A DNA stretch of 10,482 bases from an uncultured Eubacterium sp. (GTDB taxonomy: Bacteria > Bacillota > Clostridia > Oscillospirales > Acutalibacteraceae): assembly GCA_945980015.1 (NCBI GenBank), contig CAMFQI010000013.1:1-10482 (forward strand). The letters run 5' to 3'. A model generated the notes under the pieces. It had not been told where the DNA came from. It was given only the letters and a program-made list of their open reading frames with translations, and searched no databases. Made by a program: the position numbers and the translations under genes. The stretch's first letter is position 1; each line of letters opens with the position of its first letter. This document shows positions 1 to 6,600 of this stretch, in pieces.

Positions 1-97
1 CATTAATACAAAATAATTGTCAACGCCGCAAAATCGGAATAGACAATATCCAAAAAAGGAAAAAATCAATAATTCACCGAACGAATAACGTTTTTAG

Positions 98-137
98 AAA
101 AACATTCCCGACAGCAAGGATTCCTTTCTGTCGGGAA
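98..137 (-). terminator. Rho-independent terminator closing the T7SS operon
   Basis: A perfect 10-bp inverted repeat (TTCCCGACAG at 105-114, CTGTCGGGAA at 128-137) flanks a 13-nt loop that can itself pair AAGG with CCTT. Read on the minus strand, the stem is followed by TG and then five T (102-98), the classic intrinsic terminator layout. It begins 8 bases past the EsxA stop codon. An A/T-rich tract also follows the stem on the plus strand, so it may work in both directions. Folding energy was not computed. Confidence 0.88.
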
Positions 138-145
138 ATTTTCTA

Positions 146-439
146 TCAACCTCTAAACTGCCCGGCAATATTTTTGTCGGTATCTTCAACGATCTGTGCA
201 GTTTTCTTGAGAGCAGCGGAAATTTCATCAACCAATTCCTTGGTTTTTACAAATCCCGGTCTAAGCTGTGCAAACTTTTCAGCATAAGCTCTGCTTGCAT
301 CACCCTCCCATTCACTTTGAAGCTGAGTGAGTAATCTATCAAGCTTTCCGATTACCTGCTCGATATTATTTGCTTCATTTGTGTACTCGTTCGCTCTGAT
401 TCTCATAGTTTCGGGAGTCATTCTAATTTGATTTGCCAT
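146..439 (-). CDS. esxA: WXG100 family protein EsxA/YukE, type VII secretion substrate
   Basis: Small secreted helical-hairpin protein, a core substrate and partner of type VIIb systems; WXG100 proteins are exported as dimers and engage EssC. With the ATG start at 439 it has 97 residues, the usual family length. The W-E-G turn is at residues 44-46, between two helices, and the ends closely resemble Bacillus subtilis YukE as I remember it (start MANQIRMTPE, end like DIANQIRG). There is no YxxxD/E motif after helix 2. An in-frame GTG at 448 would add three residues, but it lies inside the AGGAGGTG ribosome site, so the ATG 8 nt after AGGAGG is preferred. It is the last gene of the operon, 50 bp after the DUF4176 stop, directly before the terminator. 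This distal, well-initiated position fits a highly produced substrate (inference). Confidence 0.96.
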   Translation of the reverse strand: MANQIRMTPETMRIRANEYTNEANNIEQVIGKLDRLLTQLQSEWEGDASRAYAEKFAQLRPGFVKTKELVDEISAALKKTAQIVEDTDKNIAGQFRG

Positions 440-445
440 TAAATT

Positions 446-453
446 CACCTCCT
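446..453 (-). promoter_or_regulatory. Strong ribosome binding site of esxA
   Basis: AGGAGGTG on the minus strand matches the anti-Shine-Dalgarno sequence over eight bases. It sits at ideal distance from the ATG at 439 and rules out the in-frame GTG at 448, which lies within it. Confidence 0.85.
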
Positions 454-489
454 TTTTTCAGCACTATTGAATATTGGTCAAGCCAATCA

Positions 490-819
490 TCAAACTAAAT
501 TATCTTTATTGAGTAAATCTTCCATTTTTGGATGACTGATTTCTGAATGTTGTGAAACAAATGAATTTATTTTGTCAACAGTTGCTTCGTCATCAAGATC
601 ACGGTAGCCTTCAAAAACAACCTTTGAAATGGATTCGGCCTGAAAATAAGCCATTTTATCATCAACCATTCCCTCCGGATATGTGACTCCACCGTAATCG
701 AAAAATATCGGATTGCCGTTATTCTTCATTATTAATCCTCTTGAGATTATCATTACTTTTTTATTACCGTCTTTAAGATAAACAACACTGCCTAATGGTA
801 AATAATTCACTTTTTCCAT
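490..819 (-). CDS. DUF4176 family protein, LXG-effector-associated accessory
   Basis: 109-residue soluble protein with no signal peptide or membrane segment. It carries the recognisable DUF4176 pattern: LPLGS at 7-11 leading into a beta-rich V-x-L-x-x-G stretch, ISRG at 25-28, the DYGGVTYPEG core at 41-50, an aromatic at 59 and GYRD at 71-74. The last 30 residues look helical. DUF4176 genes are repeatedly found beside LXG effector genes in type VIIb loci, and a chaperone or adaptor role has been suggested; the biochemical function is not known to me. Here it follows the LXG effector gene by 20 bp, where an immunity gene would usually sit, so a self-protection role cannot be excluded, though the family match argues against a dedicated antitoxin. 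The ATG is preceded by AAGGAG with a 7-nt spacer. Confidence 0.85.
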   Translation of the reverse strand: MEKVNYLPLGSVVYLKDGNKKVMIISRGLIMKNNGNPIFFDYGGVTYPEGMVDDKMAYFQAESISKVVFEGYRDLDDEATVDKINSFVSQHSEISHPKMEDLLNKDNLV

Positions 820-839
820 ACTAATACTCCTTAAAAAAT

Positions 840-2927
840 TTATTGTGATTTTTTGTTTACTACTTTGATATGAGGTGCTTTACTTTCTCCCTCGTAGGTC
901 GGATCTTTTACGATTCTGTCATAGCTTACATTTCTGAATTTTGCATCGTCTAAATTTGTGTTTTTGGGGAGATCGAGAATTTCTTCTACCGTTTTTCCTT
1001 TATAGGCTCCCTTACCTGCAACCTCGACAGCCGCATCGTAATCCAATTTTGTTACTTTGCAAGTTCCGAAATCAACAATTTCTACCTTGCCATCAGAATC
1101 GTAATCGATTTTTTTCATATCATTTGTAAGCTTATTGTCTTTTGTTACATCATCGGCAATAGTTTTTCCTATATTTTCCGCAGCATCTTGCACAGCGTTT
1201 CTTCCATGCTGCAAATCTTCATCCCAAATAGTTTTGCCATCAAAAATATCACCGATATCTGCTTCTTTTCCGGAGGATACTTTGTCAATATAGTCTACCG
1301 TTCTTTCTGCAACCCCTCCAACAACATCCTCAGCTGCAGAGCTTACGGCTCCCTGCACACCTTTAACAACTGTTTTTTTAAACAGATTGGAGTCTTTTAG
1401 CCTATCGTCGTCTACAATCTCTCCAACAATAGATTTTCCGAAGCTGCCAAATAAATTGTTGGCAGTTTCTTTTGCGTTTTCGCAAGCTACATCTCTTACG
1501 TTTCCACCGTTTACAAAGGCAGTACCGACATCCCAAATTCCTCCGACTATTCCTTCTGATAATTCGCCGGTTGCTCCTGTTACAACAGACTCTCCTACGC
1601 GTGTTAAGTAATTCTTATCGCCGGTATTTATTCCGAATTTTGTTTCAAAATAACCTTCAACAAAATCACCTATTCCTACTGAAGTTACATCCTTATATAA
1701 ATCATTTGCGCCGTCCTGGAAAACACCGACAATTTCATCACCCGGTTTTCCGGAAACAAAGGCTTCGCCGACATCAAATCCAATTTCAATAACATTTTCC
1801 GCAACCTCTTCAACAATTCCCTGAGAAGCGGAAATAAAGGCCCCCTGTATAGGTTGTTTTATCGCAGAGCCTGTTGAAACAGCTCCGAAAGCTCCCGAAA
1901 TAGCACCCGTGACACCGCCTATCAATGTTTTTTCTGTAAAGTCAGACCAATTCATATTTTTAGTCCAGCTTCCGTTCTTTACATAATTGTCTGCAAAGCA
2001 TGAAGATGCTGCTGTAGCCGCACCGACAACCCCACCTGTAATAGCGCAAGCAACAGGAGTAGCTCCACCTGCAGTTACGGCAATTAACACGACTGAACCA
2101 ACAACAGCAATACCAACCGCAACCCATTTTGCCCATTCTCGTTTTTTCTCTTCTTCAGCCTGAATAATAGCATCTCTGTTATCTCGAAGATTAATTGCTT
2201 CTTCAAAGCTATCCGAAGCCATAAAATCATTAATGTACTGTTCAATTTCCGAAACAGACACCTGAATACTTTTGGAATCACAAAGCAATCCTATATATCC
2301 GCTTTGATATGAAACAACAGGTATTCTTGAATTACCAAGCTGATTATCAAGAATTTTGTTTACTTCCTTTACCAAATTATCAAATGCTGAAAAATCATTT
2401 TTTCTCGACTCTTCGTATGTTATTACTTTACTGTTAATTTTTATAGCAGCATTTATTGCATTTTGAATAGCCGTATTTAGTTCATCAAATTTTGGCTTAT
2501 TATATACGTTCATCAAATGTGAAATGCTGTATTTAACATTATTGGCATCATTGGTCACAAATTGAGCAGCACTTTGAAGTGATTTCAGCTTTCTCGGAAT
2601 TGAACCGTTTGAGTTTACCTCATCGAATACAATTGTTGTATATCTGCCTGCTGAATCAACATTATCAAGATAGCCCTTGTAATAATCTGCAGTAAGCATA
2701 TTGTAATTTGCTAACAGCTCCAGAATCAATCCGTTAAGAAAACCGTGAATTTCGCTTATGTAGCTTTTGATATTCTGTGCGCCTGCGCCCTTAAAGCTTT
2801 CTTCCTGCGACAGTGTTTCAAGTGGTTTAGCAATTTCACTTATATCTTCCATCCAATCAGCACATTTTCTGCCCGAAGTTGATGTGACGCTCCATACATC
2901 ATCGAAATATACTTTTTTATATGCCAC
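840..2927 (-). CDS. LXG-type type VII secretion effector, YwqJ-like N-terminus, unrecognised C-terminus
   Basis: 695-residue candidate T7SS effector. Residues 1-235 resemble the LXG domain: a first amphipathic helix, then the FKGxGAxNIKSYI signature at 45-57 (compare FSGKGADNIKAFY in B. subtilis YwqJ, from memory), then long helices. Residues 265-308 are strongly hydrophobic, with G298-xxx-G302. Residues 337-345 form a GxxxGxxxG glycine zipper. Residues 357-603 hold three degenerate tandem repeats, each with a G-I-V-x-x-V-like helix and an A-F-V-x-G-like turn. An EF-hand-like loop (D608, D610, D612, G613, V615, E616, D619) precedes a polar 75-residue tail. I recognise no nuclease, deaminase, ADP-ribosyltransferase, NADase or lipase motif. 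The YwqH-like and YwqI-like genes lie immediately upstream, as in ywqHIJ. The start is GTG at 2927, with GGGAGG 12 nt before it; no better in-frame start is seen. It could be a membrane-active toxin or a non-toxic surface/structural substrate. Confidence 0.85.
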   Translation of the reverse strand: MAYKKVYFDDVWSVTSTSGRKCADWMEDISEIAKPLETLSQEESFKGAGAQNIKSYISEIHGFLNGLILELLANYNMLTADYYKGYLDNVDSAGRYTTIVFDEVNSNGSIPRKLKSLQSAAQFVTNDANNVKYSISHLMNVYNKPKFDELNTAIQNAINAAIKINSKVITYEESRKNDFSAFDNLVKEVNKILDNQLGNSRIPVVSYQSGYIGLLCDSKSIQVSVSEIEQYINDFMASDSFEEAINLRDNRDAIIQAEEEKKREWAKWVAVGIAVVGSVVLIAVTAGGATPVACAITGGVVGAATAASSCFADNYVKNGSWTKNMNWSDFTEKTLIGGVTGAISGAFGAVSTGSAIKQPIQGAFISASQGIVEEVAENVIEIGFDVGEAFVSGKPGDEIVGVFQDGANDLYKDVTSVGIGDFVEGYFETKFGINTGDKNYLTRVGESVVTGATGELSEGIVGGIWDVGTAFVNGGNVRDVACENAKETANNLFGSFGKSIVGEIVDDDRLKDSNLFKKTVVKGVQGAVSSAAEDVVGGVAERTVDYIDKVSSGKEADIGDIFDGKTIWDEDLQHGRNAVQDAAENIGKTIADDVTKDNKLTNDMKKIDYDSDGKVEIVDFGTCKVTKLDYDAAVEVAGKGAYKGKTVEEILDLPKNTNLDDAKFRNVSYDRIVKDPTYEGESKAPHIKVVNKKSQ
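1119..1859 (-). repeat. Three degenerate tandem repeats within the LXG effector
   Basis: Effector residues 357-439, 440-514 and 515-603 can be aligned by eye as three units. Each has a small-residue helix containing V-x-G-A or Q-G-A, then a G-I-V/D-V-V-G/E-x-V-A-E helix, then D-V-G-x-A-F-V-x-G (or D-Y-I-D-K-V-S-S-G in unit three), then an acidic/amide helix with L/I-x-x and a closing D-x-N. They are repeats at protein level only; the DNA has diverged, so they look old and selected rather than freshly duplicated. Confidence 0.55.
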
Positions 2928-2957
2928 GATTAATAAGTTCCTCCCTTCTTAAATAAT

Positions 2958-2971
2958 AATGAGCGCTCATT
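2958..2971. repeat. 14-bp perfect palindrome between ywqI-like gene and effector gene
   Basis: AATGAGCGCTCATT reads identically on both strands and has no spacer. It covers the last codons of the YwqI-like gene, including its TGA stop, and part of the 39-bp gap before the effector gene. It resembles an operator half-site pair of the TetR type, but about one such palindrome is expected by chance in a window of this size. Confidence 0.35.
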
Positions 2972-3242
2972 TTACTACATTATTTTCTATTGACTTATCC
3001 ATTTCCTCATATTTCTGAACTGCCGTTGAAATATCAGTTGAATCTTTTTCAATTAATTGTTTGTATTTATTAAGCAAGTCTCTCAATACAATAATTCTTT
3101 TTTCATATTCCTTCAACATTATTCCACTGCATTTTGAGGATTTTGAAACTGATGAAATACCGGTATCTAGATTTGACCCTTTATCTTTGAATTGTGTAAT
3201 TTGTTCATTAAGAGTCAATTGATTAACCTTTATTTCCGACAT
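2967..3242 (-). CDS. YwqI-like (DUF5344/TIGR04197-type) small helical LXG partner protein
   Basis: 91-residue, all-helical, cytosolic-looking protein of the size and shape of WXG100-like LXG partners (B. subtilis YwqI, the Lap1 type of Streptococcus intermedius). Predicted helix 1 covers roughly residues 8-30. A Ser/Lys/Cys-rich turn (31-40) replaces a canonical WxG. Helix 2 (about 43-86) has the L-x-x-L-L-x-x-Y-K-x-L-I pattern. The segment Y78-E-E-M-D82 fits the YxxxD/E motif used by T7SS substrates. Known Lap-type proteins bind one end of the LXG domain and form part of its export signal, so this is probably a targeting factor for the effector encoded next. The ATG follows an AGGAGGTG site that overlaps the previous gene's stop codon, so the two are probably translationally coupled. 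Confidence 0.8.
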   Translation of the reverse strand: MSEIKVNQLTLNEQITQFKDKGSNLDTGISSVSKSSKCSGIMLKEYEKRIIVLRDLLNKYKQLIEKDSTDISTAVQKYEEMDKSIENNVVK

Positions 3243-3248
3243 AACACA

Positions 3249-3255
3249 CCTCCTA
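3249..3255 (-). promoter_or_regulatory. TAGGAGG: stop codon of YwqH-like gene inside SD of YwqI-like gene
   Basis: The TAG stop (3255-3253) shares its last two bases with AGGAGG (3254-3249), which lies 6 nt before the ATG at 3242. A terminating ribosome stands on the next initiation site, favouring coupled, roughly equimolar synthesis of the two partner proteins. Confidence 0.75.
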
Positions 3256-3684
3256 ATTAGTCCAATTCTTAATTACTCCGCCCAACCAGTTGAGAGTTTT
3301 ATTCAAGCCGTCCAGAACTGCAATACCGCTTTGCTTTTCGCCCTTCTTTTTTGCAATTTCTCTACCTATTTCGTCCTGCATATCGTCTATGCTTTGATAA
3401 AACTTTTTTGCACAACTTTTTACATTGTCATCAATAATATCATCAAACTTGTCCTTCGATTTACCTCGCCACTGAACATTAGGAGCAATTTTGCTCTTCT
3501 TTGAATTATTTCTTACCCAATCTGCATTGTATGTATTGGATTTTTTAATTCTGCCAAGCTTGTCATAAGCAGCCTGTAATTCATCAATTTGATTTTGAAG
3601 ATTTTTGTTAATTTGCTTACGCTCAATAATTTGATTTTGTGTAATTCTTTTTCTTCTTTTATAGTAATCAAGAGAATATTGCAA
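3253..3684 (-). CDS. YwqH-like (DUF5082-type) coiled-coil LXG partner protein
   Basis: 143-residue basic helical protein. Residues 5-47 form a long charged amphipathic coiled coil. A central W72-R-G74 turn is followed by K-S-K-D-K-F-D-D, closely paralleling the H-W-T-G-x-x-A-D-D-F-D-K turn that I remember from B. subtilis YwqH. A second helix (about 78-115) contains Y96-Q-S-I-D100, a YxxxD match. The C-terminus is more hydrophobic (residues 120-142, with three Trp/Leu clusters). It is most likely the second LXG-binding accessory (Lap2 or YwqH role) and probably forms a ternary complex with the YwqI-like protein and the effector. The start is TTG at 3684, 8 nt after AGGAGG; no ATG is available with that site. 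Gene order matches ywqH-ywqI-ywqJ. Confidence 0.8.
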   Translation of the reverse strand: MQYSLDYYKRRKRITQNQIIERKQINKNLQNQIDELQAAYDKLGRIKKSNTYNADWVRNNSKKSKIAPNVQWRGKSKDKFDDIIDDNVKSCAKKFYQSIDDMQDEIGREIAKKKGEKQSGIAVLDGLNKTLNWLGGVIKNWTN

Positions 3685-3692
3685 AACTAATC

Positions 3693-3699
3693 CCTCCTA
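3693..3699 (-). promoter_or_regulatory. TAGGAGG: essC stop codon inside SD of YwqH-like gene
   Basis: The essC TAG (3699-3697) overlaps AGGAGG (3698-3693), 8 nt before a TTG start at 3684. This site supports the TTG, which would otherwise be an unlikely start. Confidence 0.72.
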
Positions 3700-6600
3700 T
3701 TCACATAATGCAATTTTTATCTTAGTAACATCATTATCATTAATGTAGTATCCGTCACCCAATGATATGGGCTTTTTGTTTGTGCGCAAAGCTTCATACG
3801 AAGGATCAAAGCATTTAAGGTTGCTCAAATCTTCAAGACAGATAATATGTTGTTTTTGTCTAATGAGCTTTATCGGTTCAGGAGCATCAAAGGAAATCGA
3901 TGTGTTCGGATAATTTGAGAATACTATACATACTCCCAAGTCCTTATACCTTGTTACGATATCATTAAACATATCTACAATTTCGTAGTCACTTTGAATT
4001 TTTGATGCTACATCATTATTTTGAACTATCATTAAAAGTAAATCAAAATCAGTATTTTCAGCTTCGTCAATATAAATTTGTGCATATCTTCGTTCAAGCT
4101 CGTTATGCCATTTTTTTATAATATCGCATACTCCGTCTGAGCTTAAAGAATATGTACTTACATAATCCTTTAAGTGAGACAAACCTTTGTTCATATCATC
4201 AAAAACAATTACTTCACTTGGTTTTCCTGATACTGCTAATGATTTAACTATAAGCGAAACAAAATTCTTATGACCATATCCGTTACGACCGCAAATACCC
4301 ATTATGCCAAGTTTTGACAAATCAAAACAGAATGGTTGTACTTCGTCATAAGTAAGACCTACAGGAATATTATATCCTTCTACCTGTGTTCTAAAGTCAT
4401 TATTAAGTCCCGAAACAGTTAATGTTTTCGGAATACAAGGAATTACCATAGCTCTTGAATTATATTTTAATGCTACTTCTTCAACAAATGTCCGTATATT
4501 CTTAACTCTTTCAAATTCCTTTTCACCTTCAAATGAAAGATACGTCTGACATTCCAAAACACGTTTATCAACATTAACCAAACATCTTCCCGTATTATCA
4601 TTTGGTTGAACTGTCACACCGTCAAACAAATTAAAATACTCATTATTATCTATACAATGAAAAGCTATTTTTGAAGAAAAATTTGACAAATATCTGTATC
4701 CGATTCCTGATGTTTGCGAATTTGCAACGATTACGCAAATACCAACCGTTAAACCTTCTCTGCAAATATTTAGCAGAGAATCATCGTCCTGAAGATATAA
4801 TTCATTAAGGGCAGTAAGATTATCTATTATTAACACAATCTGAGGTAAATCTTTATTTCCTGCTTCCTTATAAGAAGAAAATGAACTAACGCCACTCAAA
4901 AGAAGTTTTTCTTTTCTATACGCAATTTGCTCGTTTAGAAGCTTAAACAGATTTTTGAGTTTTTCATCTTCGTTAGATACTACCACTCCGCCTACATGGT
5001 TGAGCTTTTCAAAGTTTTTTAACACCATTGATGAAAAATCTATTATGTAAATATTGAATTCATCAGGTGTATATTTCAATGATATTCCTTTAATAATCAA
5101 CTGCAATAAATTAGTTTTTCCACTCATTGAAGAACCGAGAATAAACACATTCTCCGATGTAACATCAATATAAGTCGTAGATTGAAGTTGATTATCAGGA
5201 TCGTCAAAAATACCAATTGGGAGCCCGTTATCTTTTTTGCTCAATGAGTCATTTTCAAAATTTATTAATTTCGGAAGCGATGGCAGGCAGATATTGGGCA
5301 ATTTAGTGATGCTATTTGCTTCACAATGGTTTTTAACATATTCTACGATAGCTTCTAACTGATTTCGGTCAGACGACTGTTGGTTGCTCTTTTTTTGTTC
5401 AAACAGGGTTTTTCTTCTGCCGGAAAAATCGAGTTCATTAATCTTAAATTCTTTGATATTATCACTATCGGATTTTTCGGGAGCACCGCTGTATGCAGAC
5501 TGAAACAGCTCAAATATTTCATTATTTCCGACCTGCAGGTATGCTCGTCCGGGCTCTTTAATTTCGGCAGCAAGAGGTGATTTCAGCACCTCATTACTGT
5601 CGGATTGATCCTGCACCTTGAGACAGAGCTTAAATCTTGAATTAGACCAAATCTGCTCATTTACCTGTCCTGACGGCTTTTGAGTTGCCAAAATAAGATG
5701 AACGCCTAAGCTACGACCGATACGGGCAGCCGAAATAAGCTCTTTCATAAATTCAGGCTGATCGGCTTTAAGCTCTGCAAATTCATCAACTATAATAATC
5801 AAATGAGGCAACGGCTCTTTAACCTCGCCTGCTTTATATTTTTTTATGTACTTATTGATATGGTTAACATCTGCCTGAGCAAAATACTTTTGTCTCTTCT
5901 GCAGCTCAGCCTTGATTGACTTAAGAGAACGGTCAATCTCTTTTCCGTCGATATTCGTAATTGATCCGATAAGGTGTGGCAAATCCCTGAATTGATTTAC
6001 CATTCCGCCTCCCTTGAAGTCGATAATCAAAAATCCGACCTCATAAGGATGGAACAAAATTGACATCGAAAGAATATATGTCTGCAAAATTTCGGATTTA
6101 CCCGAACCGGTTGTACCTGCAACCAAGCCGTGAGGACCGTGAGCTTTATCATGCAAATCAAGACAAACAACACCGCTTTTTGAGACTCCCAACGGTGCAG
6201 ACATCGACTTTGTAACATCAGTCGACGCCCAATTATTCTGTAAATCAATATCGTCAACGGCTAAAATATTCAATAATTTGAACAATGAAATGCTTTTTGT
6301 CAATGTGCCTTCAAGGGAAATTTCCTCAGTATAAACAGGCGCAAGAAGACTGACAATTTGACCTGCCTGATAATCGGAAATTGTAGGATAAACAAAATCG
6401 GTCGATTTATTTATATCGGACGAATCAATTAATGTTGCATTTTGAGAGTCCTTTATTTCAACAATATAGTCGCATCCGAGACCGATTTGTGATTTATCAT
6501 CACCGAAATAAACGAACGTTACACCCAAATCCTTTGCATCATTAACAAATTTTGATACGGGATGATTATGAAAGCCGTATTCGTCATACAGGAATACAAC

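Noticed and set aside
16..47. Inverted repeat ATTGTC ... GACAAT with an inner CCG/CGG, downstream of the operon terminator
   Set aside because: Arms are short, the stem is interrupted by unpaired bases, and no T-run follows on either strand. A second terminator or RNA is not supported.
473..487. Small hairpin ATTGG-TCAAG-CCAAT between the DUF4176 gene and esxA
   Set aside because: A five-base stem is too weak to call a terminator or processing site. The TTGACC on the minus strand here has no matching -10 box at 17 nt.
941..1792. Several plus-strand open frames opposite the effector gene
   Set aside because: They are low-complexity (rich in Leu, Arg, His, Phe or Pro), have no convincing ribosome sites, and lie entirely antisense to a well-supported coding region.
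5355..6257. Short alternative frames inside essC on both strands
   Set aside because: They are embedded in conserved ATPase domain sequence, match no family I know and lack proper initiation sites.
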